From NCBI GenBank assembly GCA_020831705.1, contig JAFIGB010000418.1, forward strand, positions 1-38,676: a stretch of 38,676 nt of DNA, read 5' to 3'. This document shows positions 1 through 9,031 of this stretch, piece after piece. Both the position numbers and the translations under genes were made by a program. Every line of letters begins with the position of its first letter. Position 1 is the stretch's first letter. Under the pieces are notes generated by a model. That model had not been told where the DNA came from, made no database searches, and saw only the letters and a list, made by a program, of their open reading frames with translations. The DNA comes from Candidatus Sumerlaeia bacterium. Its GTDB lineage: Bacteria > Sumerlaeota > Sumerlaeia > SLMS01.

Positions 1-2782
1 CTTTGTTGATGTCGTTATGTGCGTGGTAGGTGTTCCTTACAACAGCCTGGATGCGCTGGATCTGCAGCGGGTTTGCCTGTGAGTTCGGGTTGGTACCATC
101 AACATTGAGGTTGTTGGGGTTCGGAATCACGAAGATGGGCAGCGCACCGTTGACGACCTGAAGGGCGCGGACGGCGTCGCCAAGTTCCACCTGGCCGTTG
201 TTGGTGAGATCACCAAGGCTGGCGGTCAGGCCAAGGTCAGCCATGAGGGCCTCGTACCAGTCAACGTAGCCGGAGCTGTTCGTGTCGGCGGTGAAGGAGT
301 CGCCATCCCAGCCCGGGGGAAGATCGCTGCTGAGGGGATCGAGACCGGCAGCAACCATGACGCCGTCGGGAACATCGTTCGGACCGGAGGAAACAGCCTG
401 GAAGTCGGTGCCGAGACGGAACTCGATCACGTCGGGAAGGCCGTCGTTGTCGCGGTCGAAGGTGGCGACGATGTTTGTCTCGAGAATGTCATTGCCGCCG
501 CGTGAACCGAAGAAGCGGACGCCATCTTCGATGGACTGGGCGCCGGTAACATCAGCACTGACATCGCCATCAATGTAACCATCGTTGGAGGAGTCAGGTC
601 CGTAGACGTTGCTGTGCCAGTTGTGGCTCATGTTCCAGTATCCAGCGGGTGTTCCGGTCTGGCTACCAACACCATCAATGAAGACGGTAATCGGGTGCAT
701 GAACATGTTGCCATCAGAAGGGGAACCACCAATGGTGGCGCTTCCGGGGGTGCCGGGAAGCTCAACAGCGAACATTCCTGAGATGGCACCAACACGGTTA
801 CGGGTGAACTCGAACGTACCACCGTTTCCGGAGAAAAGGGCCAGACGGGCGACATCCTCGATAAGACCATCTGTGAAGGTGAGTGAGGAGGCCGTATTGC
901 GGAGGCGCAGGGCACGGAAGGCCTCGCGGATTTCCACATTAGTAGCTGTGATGGACGTACCATCGATGGCGGAGAGGACGACGTCGTTGAAGTCACGAAG
1001 TTTGACGTTGTCGAGAACGATGGTGCCGCCATTGCCCGTGAAGGGCGAGAGGCTGTCGCGGTTGCCAAAAAGGCCGGGAACGTTACCACTGACGACCACG
1101 TCTTCAAGGATCAGCGTGGATGTTTCATCCTCAAGAACGAACATGGAAGTCGTTACGCTCTGGTTGTTCGGGGTGATGACAAAACGATCTGACTTGGCGG
1201 CTTCAGAACGGATGGTCAGGGTCTGGTTTGCGCGGACAACCGTCCCGACGGGGAAGGACTCGTCCTCGGTCAACTCATATTCCTCATTGTCGGAAAGACC
1301 AACGAAGCGGTTCGGGTCGCCCGGGTCAATCTCGTCACCAAAGGCGTTGTAACCCATGGCGAGGGTGCCACCGCCGGTGGGATCTGAGAACTTGGGCAGG
1401 CCCGTCCAGTCCGGATTGTTGACGATATCGCCGGGATCTGCGGGCGGGATGACTTCGGCGTTCAGGATGCCGAACTGCCCGGGGGGATCACCCGGTGAGT
1501 TGTCAAAGAAGACATTGGCGGGATCGCTCATGTAGTGGAGCAATTCAATGCCTGTGATCGTGTTGCCACCATTGATGACCTGGGTATCAAGGTTGAAATG
1601 GAATCCGTGGGGAGCACCGTCGGAGTAGGCACCGCCACCAACTGCCCGGACAACAGCAACGTCCTCGGCGGCATTCCCACTGTCGATAAAGACATTGTTC
1701 TCAAGCACGTAGACCAGTTCTTCATCAAGCGCCGCATTGCCGCGCCATGCGGTGTAGGGGTTGGTGACATTGATGAAGGTGTTGTTGTTGAAGCGGATGC
1801 GGGAACCGGTGTCCGTCTCCTGATATTCGCCACTCTTGCTGGCCGGGGAGATGCCACGACCGAAGTTGGAGAACACATCATCGGAGAACATCACGCCACC
1901 GTTCATCGTGTTGCCCGAAATGTCCATGTTGCTGCTGTCGGAATTCGAGTTGTCACGGAAGAAGCGCAGGTTCTGGGAACTGGTTGAAATGTTGGTGAAC
2001 TCGGTGCTGTCGACTTCGCCTTCGAGAACAACATCGATATCGTTGTCGATCAGCTGGAAGCCATCGTCATTTGCATCACCAAACGGGGATCCATTGTGCA
2101 TGTAAACACAATAGATGTTGGTGAAGATGCCGCTGGTATTGAGGCGGGCAACGAGATCGGGATGAAGAACGAGGTCAAACTGGTTTTCCGAGATGACCAT
2201 GTTCTTGAGGCTGTTGCTCCCCGAGGGGCGGATGTAAATGCCGAAGGTAAACCAAAGGTTCGGGTCAACATTCCCATCATGGCGGACACGAATATGGTTG
2301 TTCGTGATCGTCATGTTCTCGGAGGTGGTTCCACCTGTGGCCTGGATGTAGAAACCGTAGGTGGCTCCCTCAAGGGTCAGGTTGGTGATGGTCAGATTGT
2401 CGGAATCGTTGATGTAGAAACCATCATGACCGTAGGGGAAGGTAATGCTCGCGCTGGTGTTGGCGGTCAGCGTCAGGCCTTCCTTGCCGACGATTTCAAT
2501 TCCCGGGTTCGAGAGGTCCATGTAGGAATCGAGGGCGAAGCCTGAGGTGAGGTCAAATTCACCCTGCAATGCAATGGTCTGACCAGCCGGAGCGTTATCA
2601 ATCGCATTCTGAATGCGGGTGAAGTCGTTGTCGGTTTCCGTCGGTGTGACGCCCTCTTGGCTGGTGGAACTGACCGGCGTCACCGTTGCCTGAGCCATTC
2701 CTGCCGAAAGGGCGAGTGCAATGACGGCACTTGCTGGAAGGAATTTTCTCCGCAATGCGGAAATCTTGCTGTTTTTCTTCAT
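1..2782 (-). CDS. Secreted parallel beta-helix protein 1 with dockerin-like C-terminus (3' end cut by window)
   Basis: This frame is missing from the ORF track because it has no stop inside the window. It is open from the ATG at 2782 to the left edge, about 927 codons. The start MKKNSKISALRRKFLPAS begins a signal peptide ending near AMAQA-like residues (LALSAGMAQA). The body has Asn/Gly-rich repeats (for example TITNNHIRV, SGNTMNGG) typical of right-handed parallel beta-helix (PbH1) domains. Towards the C-terminus come acidic TSP3-like loops (FDRDNDGLPD, ADTNSSGYVDWYE) and then a dockerin-like stretch, LTNNGQVELGDAVRALQVVNG. The last visible residues align with the final residues of the two paralogues downstream, so only a few codons are missing. 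Such proteins usually bind or cleave extracellular polysaccharide or act as adhesins; no catalytic residues can be assigned. A leader GGGGACCC just before the ATG is shared with the next gene. Confidence 0.85.
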   Translation of the reverse strand, partial: MKKNSKISALRRKFLPASAVIALALSAGMAQATVTPVSSTSQEGVTPTETDNDFTRIQNAIDNAPAGQTIALQGEFDLTSGFALDSYMDLSNPGIEIVGKEGLTLTANTSASITFPYGHDGFYINDSDNLTITNLTLEGATYGFYIQATGGTTSENMTITNNHIRVRHDGNVDPNLWFTFGIYIRPSGSNSLKNMVISENQFDLVLHPDLVARLNTSGIFTNIYCVYMHNGSPFGDANDDGFQLIDNDIDVVLEGEVDSTEFTNISTSSQNLRFFRDNSNSDSSNMDISGNTMNGGVMFSDDVFSNFGRGISPASKSGEYQETDTGSRIRFNNNTFINVTNPYTAWRGNAALDEELVYVLENNVFIDSGNAAEDVAVVRAVGGGAYSDGAPHGFHFNLDTQVINGGNTITGIELLHYMSDPANVFFDNSPGDPPGQFGILNAEVIPPADPGDIVNNPDWTGLPKFSDPTGGGTLAMGYNAFGDEIDPGDPNRFVGLSDNEEYELTEDESFPVGTVVRANQTLTIRSEAAKSDRFVITPNNQSVTTSMFVLEDETSTLILEDVVVSGNVPGLFGNRDSLSPFTGNGGTIVLDNVKLRDFNDVVLSAIDGTSITATNVEIREAFRALRLRNTASSLTFTDGLIEDVARLALFSGNGGTFEFTRNRVGAISGMFAVELPGTPGSATIGGSPSDGNMFMHPITVFIDGVGSQTGTPAGYWNMSHNWHSNVYGPDSSNDGYIDGDVSADVTGAQSIEDGVRFFGSRGGNDILETNIVATFDRDNDGLPDVIEFRLGTDFQAVSSGPNDVPDGVMVAAGLDPLSSDLPPGWDGDSFTADTNSSGYVDWYEALMADLGLTASLGDLTNNGQVELGDAVRALQVVNGALPIFVIPNPNNLNVDGTNPNSQANPLQIQRIQAVVRNTYHAHNDINK

Positions 2783-2883
2783 GAAGGGTCCCCCTGGATG
2801 GAAGAAATAAAAGTGGATACATAACCTAAAACCAAGCTCAGAATTCACCCTTTTGACGGTTCATTGCGGCACTTAGTGCGCAA

Positions 2884-2910
2884 CAGAATGCCTGATTTGG
2901 GTGCATTCTG
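2884..2910. promoter_or_regulatory. Inverted repeat upstream of beta-helix gene 1
   Basis: CAGAATGC at 2884-2891 is repeated as its exact reverse complement at 2903-2910 with an 11-base gap. It lies about 100 bases upstream of the start of beta-helix gene 1, inside the 325-base intergenic stretch 2783-3107. It could be an operator or a small hairpin in the leader. Apart from this repeat and the hairpin at 3051-3085 I see nothing else in that stretch. Confidence 0.3.
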
Positions 2911-3050
2911 CTCTAGGTTCGGCCCCACCGATACCTTCAAAACGGGAGCCCTGTCAACAGCAAGAAGTTGGATACAACAATCGACCCGGTTTGACAGAGC
3001 AAATCGGGCCGAATATGATCGACGTTAAAACTGTAACTGCGAGGAGAGAA

Positions 3051-3085
3051 TTGCCGGGGAAAGCAGGGGAAACTCCCCCCGGCAA
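3051..3085 (-). terminator. Hairpin downstream of beta-helix gene 2
   Basis: TTGCCGGGG (3051-3059) and CCCCGGCAA (3077-3085) form a perfect 9-bp stem with a loop that contains a second small G/C stem. Read on the minus strand it follows the stop of the gene ending at 3108 by about 20 bases. The sequence after it is TTCTCTC rather than a clean T-run, so efficient intrinsic termination is only likely. Confidence 0.5.
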
Positions 3086-3107
3086 CCTTCAGGTAAAGGT
3101 GTTAACC

Positions 3108-6050
3108 TTAGTTAATGCCAGGAACTGCGGGGAAGGTGGTGCGAACACCAGCCTGGAAGCGCAGGATCTGCAGCGGATTGGCCAGGGAGAAGGGATTCGA
3201 CCCGGACACATTGAGTGAGTGGGGCGAAGCCACCGCTGATGCGGAGATCGAACCATTGACGATCTGAAGGGCGCGAACGGCGTCGGTCAGGGACACTTCG
3301 CCGTTGCCGTCAAGGTCACCGAGGGGAAGGACAAACCCAACGATTTCAGTGAGGGCCAGCTCATACCAGTCGGCAAGGCCGCTGTTGTTTGTGTCTGCTG
3401 CCAGTGACCCGGGGGTCCACTCGGCGGGGACATCGGTGAGGCCAATGGGAAGCCCAAGGGCCACGTGAACGCCGTCGGGGATACCATTGCCGCTGGTGTC
3501 GAAGGCGAAGGGATTGGCGCCAAGCTGACGAGCAATGGTGTCGGGCAGGCCGTTGCCACTGCGGTCAAGGATGGCGACAATGTTGGTTTCAACGATGTCG
3601 TTGCCCTGGCTGGAGCCATAGAAACGCTTGCCGTCTGTAATGGCTGTAACAGCGGGTTCGTAGATCGCAGGACCGACATAGGGAACAGCCAACGTGCCAT
3701 CAATGTAACCATCGTTGTTGGAGTCTGGACCAACGACGTTGATGTGGGTGTTGTAGCTGAAGTTAAGGCCAGTGTTTTCAACACCTGATGGGGTGGGTCC
3801 AGTGCCGTTAAGGGTCCATGTCACCGGGGTGGCGAAGATGTTGCCTGCATCGGGGGCACCGCCGATGGCGAAGTTACCCGGGCCATTGATCATCTGGAAG
3901 GTGGTTCCGGTGCCGGTAATCGTGCCGATCCGGCTCGAGGTAAGGGATCCGGAGCTTGCGCCACCACGGAACTGAACGACATTGCCCACATTTGTGATGA
4001 TCGACTCCGTGACATTGACTTCGCCACCATTGTCGAGCGCGACAGCACGTCCAACCCGGTGGATCAGGACGTCGGAGGCATTGATGACAGCGGAGGCATG
4101 CTTTGCGGAAAGGGCATCGCCAATGAAGTCTTCAATTGTGGCGTTCTCAAGGTTAACGGTCCCGCCATTGGGGGTTCCGAAGGGGCTGATAATGTCGGCA
4201 GTGGCACCGCCTGGAGCATCACCGCTTACGATGACATTTTCGAGATTCAGCACAGAATCACTGGCATCAAGGGTGAAGAGTGGAGCGGAGAAGCTACCCA
4301 CTGTCGGGGCGATTCTCACACGATCCACGTGGCTGGATTTCGTGTCCTCAACACCGACGATGGTAACTGTTTGGCCGGCACCAATGCGTGTTCCGGGAGC
4401 GAGCTCCTCGAGTTCGCTGATTTCCAGAAGAACATTCGAGCCAAGACCAAGGAAGCGATTGGGGTCGCCCGGATCGATTGCATCACCGAAGGCGTTGTAG
4501 CCCATTGCCAGATCGCCATTTCCGAGGGGATCAAAGAAACGGGGAAACTGGACAGAGTCCGTCCAATCGGGATTGTTGACGATGTCACCGGGGTCTGCTG
4601 CGGGGGCAATGAACAGACCGGTTACACCATAGTCAAGGCGCTCTTCCCAGGGATCATCCGTTTCAGAATTGAATTCGGTGTTCTCTTGAGTTTGGAACAT
4701 GGTGCGGCGGTCAGTGGCCAGGTATTGGAATGCTTCCAGTCCCGTGAAACCATCAATGACCGTATCGAGGTCAAAGTACATGGTCTTGGGAATTGGCGAG
4801 CTCCATGATTGGGCCAATGAGTTCGTGACCGTTGTGTTGGTGAAGGTGTTGCCGTAGGCCATCAGGTATTGACCAAGGTCGGGATCCGCCTCTGGCCATG
4901 TGAAAAAGTAAAGGGCGGTTGTGACATCTTCGAACACATTGTTGTGAACCACCAAGGCGTTTGCGACCGAGGAGTAATCATTACCCGGATTTGGGTCGGT
5001 GAAACTGGCGGGGTTGCTCAACGAAGTGATAATGACACCAATGTTGAATCCGGCTGGGACAATCATCTCACCGGGGGCTTCGGGATCGGCAACCTTGAAA
5101 TCAAAGCTGTTTCCCGAGAAGGTCTGCTTGCCGGCCAATGCATGGCCTGTGAAGCCTGAATTGGCGTTGTCATAGATGGAAATTCTTGTCTGCGCGACAA
5201 AGTCTTCTGCAGTTGCGGGAGTGGTATACCCAAGGGAGGCGGGCCTTGTCTCAACTCCGAAGGTATTGTCTGAAACCACCAGGCCACGAACACGAGTGGC
5301 TGAACCTGCGTTTGTTACCACGCCGGACGTTTGAACGGCGATACCATTGGTCGGCCAAAGGAATGTATTGCCAGTAATGGTCGTGTTCAGGTCGTTTCCA
5401 CCACCACCCCTGAAGACAATGGCACTCCCGCCACCGTAGGCAGTCGTAACGTGGAAGGTATTGTCGGAAATGGTAAGACCATTGTGTGACCCGGAATTAA
5501 TGTGAAATGGAGTGTTGAACTCTGAAAATTCAATTCCGGTGACCGTCAGGTTGGTTGTGTTGGTGCTTTGGAAGCCCATGAAGCCAGTGATCCCGGTCAC
5601 ACCGCCAACTGATGTGAGTTCCGGAGGTGCCGTATCGCCATCGTTCGGGGCAATGATCGTGACCGTCCCCTGACCGTTAATGGTGATGTCGCTGACACCT
5701 GTAGGGGGCCGCAATCCAAGGTAACGATATTGTACCCCGGATATGGTTGCAGAGGAATTCACATTCACAAAAGCACCGCTATCGAGTTCGAAATATGAAT
5801 CACGTGCATTTGCTTCATTCCAGTCGAAGGTGCCCTCAAGGATAAGTGTCTGGCCGGTTGTGAGGCCGCTGAGCGCATTCTTGATGCGGGTGAAATCGTT
5901 GTCCGTGGCGTCCGGTGTTCCACCGGAGGCGGAAATGGAGCTGATGTTAACGACGGTCGCGTTCGCCATGCCGGCGGAAAGCACAATTGCCACAAGAGCA
6001 CTTGCCGGGATAAACTTCCGCAATGCGGATGTTCTGCTGTGATATTTCAT
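3108..6050 (-). CDS. Secreted parallel beta-helix protein 2 with dockerin-like C-terminus
   Basis: The track ORF starts ten codons further up, but MKYHSRTSALRKFIPAS (ATG at 6050) matches the N-terminus of the neighbouring paralogue and is preceded by the same GGGGACCCCTC leader, so I use that start (980 aa). The signal peptide ends near SAGMANA. PbH1-type repeats (LTVTGIEFSEF, LTISDNTFHV, TITGNTFLW) fill roughly residues 50-430, and a second block covers about 540-720. Acidic loops (LDRSGNGLPD, FDTSGNGIPD, DTNNSGLADWYE) follow. The end carries one EF-hand-like loop, DLDGNGEVSLTDAVRALQ, and then a tail with ANPLQILRFQAGVRTTF. The family is exported and usually concerned with polysaccharides or surface attachment; its substrate cannot be read from the sequence. 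It is one of three tandem paralogues. Confidence 0.88.
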   Translation of the reverse strand: MKYHSRTSALRKFIPASALVAIVLSAGMANATVVNISSISASGGTPDATDNDFTRIKNALSGLTTGQTLILEGTFDWNEANARDSYFELDSGAFVNVNSSATISGVQYRYLGLRPPTGVSDITINGQGTVTIIAPNDGDTAPPELTSVGGVTGITGFMGFQSTNTTNLTVTGIEFSEFNTPFHINSGSHNGLTISDNTFHVTTAYGGGSAIVFRGGGGNDLNTTITGNTFLWPTNGIAVQTSGVVTNAGSATRVRGLVVSDNTFGVETRPASLGYTTPATAEDFVAQTRISIYDNANSGFTGHALAGKQTFSGNSFDFKVADPEAPGEMIVPAGFNIGVIITSLSNPASFTDPNPGNDYSSVANALVVHNNVFEDVTTALYFFTWPEADPDLGQYLMAYGNTFTNTTVTNSLAQSWSSPIPKTMYFDLDTVIDGFTGLEAFQYLATDRRTMFQTQENTEFNSETDDPWEERLDYGVTGLFIAPAADPGDIVNNPDWTDSVQFPRFFDPLGNGDLAMGYNAFGDAIDPGDPNRFLGLGSNVLLEISELEELAPGTRIGAGQTVTIVGVEDTKSSHVDRVRIAPTVGSFSAPLFTLDASDSVLNLENVIVSGDAPGGATADIISPFGTPNGGTVNLENATIEDFIGDALSAKHASAVINASDVLIHRVGRAVALDNGGEVNVTESIITNVGNVVQFRGGASSGSLTSSRIGTITGTGTTFQMINGPGNFAIGGAPDAGNIFATPVTWTLNGTGPTPSGVENTGLNFSYNTHINVVGPDSNNDGYIDGTLAVPYVGPAIYEPAVTAITDGKRFYGSSQGNDIVETNIVAILDRSGNGLPDTIARQLGANPFAFDTSGNGIPDGVHVALGLPIGLTDVPAEWTPGSLAADTNNSGLADWYELALTEIVGFVLPLGDLDGNGEVSLTDAVRALQIVNGSISASAVASPHSLNVSGSNPFSLANPLQILRFQAGVRTTFPAVPGIN

Positions 6051-6466
6051 GAGGGGTCCCCCTGAAAAAAGTTGGTACAAAATTGCAAACAGTCGTCACA
6101 TTGGCGTTGTTCCATGGCAGTCGCTTTACTAGCTCTTATGCAACATACCACTGTGGCGAATCGAGCAAATCCTAATGGCGAGATAACTAAGTCGGCCCCC
6201 AGAGTGTCAAGGAAATTTGACTTTTGTTGTTTGGAACAGTAAACTTATGAAAGGTCCTGTCGAGAAATGGAGGGAACCCCAACGGTTGGCCACGGTCCAA
6301 AATACTTACAACATAGGGCTTATGCTGACAGGGCAACTGCTCCATGATTTCGGGGGGATAATTGGGATACTGAGTTGCGATTTGGTTGTGGTGCCATCTC
6401 CGGAGAATAATAAAGTTCTTTCCGGAGATGGCACCGAGGGACATTCCAAGGTCGAAACCTTGTGGA
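6051..6466. other. Intergenic stretch between beta-helix genes 2 and 3
   Basis: This 416-base gap holds the upstream region of beta-helix gene 2 and the long hairpin (6390-6435) that follows gene 3. The small ORFs called here lack homology that I recognise and overlap the hairpin, so I see no gene. It is visibly more AT-rich than the flanking coding sequence. Confidence 0.6.
6390..6435 (-). terminator. 15-bp perfect inverted repeat after beta-helix gene 3
   Basis: GGTGCCATCTCCGGA (6390-6404) pairs exactly with TCCGGAGATGGCACC (6421-6435) across a 16-base AT-rich loop. It lies about 30 bases beyond the stop codon of the minus-strand gene ending at 6467. There is no T-run, so it may act by RNA stabilisation or factor-assisted termination rather than as a classical intrinsic terminator. 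Confidence 0.5.
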
Positions 6467-8713
6467 TTAGTTGATTCCTGGCACTGCGGGGAAGGTGGTA
6501 CGAACGCCCGCCTGGAAACGCAGGATCTGAAGTGGGTTGGCCAGGGAAAGAGCCGCACCGCCCGTAACATTGATCCGGTTGGGATCATCAACGATACCGA
6601 TGGGGATCGCGCCATTGATGATTTGGAGGGCCCTGACGGCATCACCTAGGGACACATCACCGCTGTCGGTCAAGTCGCCCAGATTTGCGGGAAGTCCTGT
6701 CAGACCCGAGCGCACGTTTTCATACCAGTCCGCGTATCCCGAGTTGGTTGTGTCGGCGGAAAGGGACCCTTCGGGCCAGACCGTCGCAAGAACTGCAGGA
6801 TCATTGAAGTCCAGGGGGACGCCAAGAAGGACATGAACGCCGTCGGGAACACCATTGTTGTTGGTGTCGATGGAGAGGTAATTCGCATCGGGATCACCCA
6901 ATTCCCAGGCATCGGGGAGGCCGTCGTTGTCGCGGTCGAATTGAGCAACGATGTTGGTTTCCACAAGGTTGCTGCTGAAAACCCGCTCGCCATTGACGAG
7001 GGTCAGTTGGGAGGCCAGCGCCGTGGAAAGGGGCGGGGCGTTACCAACGAGGAAGCCGTTCTCCTCGAATTCACCGACACCGAAGTAATCCGCATGCCAG
7101 TTGTGGCTGAAGGTCAGGCTGTTGGTCCCCGTGGAACCAATGACCGTGCCGGAGCGCCCAAAGAAGAGGTTCCCATTCCCGGGGCCACCGATGGTCAGAT
7201 CGTTGATGCCCGGGCCACCCATGAACTGCATCTTGATGGAGGGACGGATGATGTTGCGGGTAAGGGTGACAGTGTCGGCACCCTGGAACCGGACGGGGAA
7301 GGTAATGTTGGAGCCAAATTCCGAGCGGTTGACGGTCAGGGAGGCGCCGGAGGTCGGACGCGGGGCGTTGGCCTGGGTGATGATGCCCACGCCGGAGTTA
7401 TCAAAGGCCGAATTCTCGATGGAGACGCCATTGTCGCCATCGGTCCAGTAGGCTCCAGCAACACGCACGAGACCAGTGTTCGAGTTTTGAAACTGGACAC
7501 CATCGGCGGAGAAACCGGCATTCTCGCTGGCAATGGAGACCAGGAAGGGGACATTACTGCCACCGGCAACGGACGGATTATTCCCGTCAACAATGACATT
7601 CTCAAGGGTGAGGCTGCCGCTTGTCTGGATGTCAAAGAGCGGGAAAGAAAAGCTCCCCGCATTGGGGCGGATCACAGGGAGGGGACCACTGGACTTGTCG
7701 GCGTCTGCAGCTTTGATGGTGACACTCTTGTTAATGATCGACCCGGGGGTGATTTCAAGAACATCGCCACTGTTGAGCTCAATGACTTCGCCATCGACCA
7801 CCGAGTTGATGAAGGCAAACTGGTCGCCAGGCACTTCCGGCTCGGCATCGAGGGGCACCTGATAATTGGAGCCGTAATTCAGGGCCGCCACGTGAACGGC
7901 AAGAGACTGGTCGGCGACCGTGGTGAGGGCACCCACGGAAATGCCGGCAATTTCTGCATCCGCGAGACGATTCAACCCCGTATCAGGGATGATCAACTCC
8001 TCGTCCACCCCGTCACCAACGACGTAGTAGCGCAAACTTGAGTCGGGAAGGAGCTGCATCCCGATCGTATACCAGTTATCGGGGGTGATTGTCGCAAACT
8101 CCCCGGAGTCACCAGCGGTTACCGAATTTCCGGAGATGATGATCGACGTGGGATCGCCAACATTAAGGGAGGAGATGAAAAGACCCGGGAAGCCGAACCC
8201 ATCGGGAGTGACGTGGTAATACTCCACCTCGAAATAGGGACTCCAGTCCCTGCCCATGGCGAGGTCGAAGAGGAATCGCTCGCGCTGTGCATCGGTGGTG
8301 CCGGGATAACTCTCCAGTTCGAAGCCACCGGGATTTTGACCGGTCAGGGAGATGCGGGACTGGGCTGCACGAATGACATTCTCCGGGGGAAGGGTCACTC
8401 CGTTGCCACCATTGACCGTATATCCGTCATCAGTAGTACGGAAACCAAAGGCTGCAACGGGCACAGGAGGATCCGTGGGGGTGTTGACGGGGGTCATTTT
8501 TGACCCACTTCCGCCGGGGACACCGTAACCGCGATCAGACCATGCGGGAGCCTGAAAGCCAGTCCATGTGTCATCAAAGTCCATGGAAACAATGAAGGGT
8601 TCCGTGGTGGGGTCATCCGCAAAAACAGGCGCTGGTGCAATCGCCAACAGGCCACAAGCAGCAAGCGCCATTGGCCAGACGTGTGCACTCTTCGGGTTGA
8701 AACGTTTCGTCAT
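6467..8713 (-). CDS. Secreted jelly-roll plus beta-helix protein 3 with dockerin-like C-terminus
   Basis: The start MTKRFNPKSAHVWPMALA (ATG at 8713, with AAGGA about 11 bases upstream) is preferred over the 51-codon longer track ORF because it gives a clean signal peptide ending near APVFA. The protein is 748 aa. Residues about 32-280 differ from the two paralogues. They begin FIVSMDFDDTW and read like a concanavalin-A/LamG-type beta-sandwich (for example WSPYFEVEYY, DNWYTIGMQLL). Residues about 300-560 are beta-helix repeats (LTLENVIVDGN, VSIENSAFDNS). TSP3-like loops (FDRDNDGLPD, DTNNNGVPD) follow, then the shared end module with LTDSGDVSLGDAVRALQ and a tail nearly identical to gene 2. The role is probably extracellular glycan binding or degradation; no active site is identifiable. 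Confidence 0.85.
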   Translation of the reverse strand: MTKRFNPKSAHVWPMALAACGLLAIAPAPVFADDPTTEPFIVSMDFDDTWTGFQAPAWSDRGYGVPGGSGSKMTPVNTPTDPPVPVAAFGFRTTDDGYTVNGGNGVTLPPENVIRAAQSRISLTGQNPGGFELESYPGTTDAQRERFLFDLAMGRDWSPYFEVEYYHVTPDGFGFPGLFISSLNVGDPTSIIISGNSVTAGDSGEFATITPDNWYTIGMQLLPDSSLRYYVVGDGVDEELIIPDTGLNRLADAEIAGISVGALTTVADQSLAVHVAALNYGSNYQVPLDAEPEVPGDQFAFINSVVDGEVIELNSGDVLEITPGSIINKSVTIKAADADKSSGPLPVIRPNAGSFSFPLFDIQTSGSLTLENVIVDGNNPSVAGGSNVPFLVSIASENAGFSADGVQFQNSNTGLVRVAGAYWTDGDNGVSIENSAFDNSGVGIITQANAPRPTSGASLTVNRSEFGSNITFPVRFQGADTVTLTRNIIRPSIKMQFMGGPGINDLTIGGPGNGNLFFGRSGTVIGSTGTNSLTFSHNWHADYFGVGEFEENGFLVGNAPPLSTALASQLTLVNGERVFSSNLVETNIVAQFDRDNDGLPDAWELGDPDANYLSIDTNNNGVPDGVHVLLGVPLDFNDPAVLATVWPEGSLSADTTNSGYADWYENVRSGLTGLPANLGDLTDSGDVSLGDAVRALQIINGAIPIGIVDDPNRINVTGGAALSLANPLQILRFQAGVRTTFPAVPGIN

Positions 8714-9031
8714 ACCATTTCGTTCCTTTGTAGGGTATCTTGCCGCAGTCAATTTTTGAGCAGCAATAGTGCCAAATATCCCGACAAAAAATCGATAAAG
8801 GCTTGGTTGACGCAGGAATATCAGTACAAAATCACGTTTCGACGAACTTTCGCCACGATGGATCATGCCATGGCCATCTTTCCTGTATACCTCAACCAGA
8901 TCCCAAATCCGGTTTTCTTTTCATTGCGGTTGCCGGACCAAATTGCCCAGATTGCAATCCGTGCGGACGTGATCAGGCCATGGCCACGTCTCCGCAATTA
9001 TGACCCGAAACCAACTCCGAGGGCGTGCAGG
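8714..9031. other. Divergent intergenic region
   Basis: This 318-base gap separates the minus-strand beta-helix gene 3 from the plus-strand ABC permease and must hold both promoters. TTGACG near 8809 and TTGACT (minus strand) near 8755 resemble -35 boxes, but I found no partner -10 at the proper distance. The track ORF that spans the gap in the permease frame lacks membrane segments in this part and is probably not translated. Confidence 0.5.
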
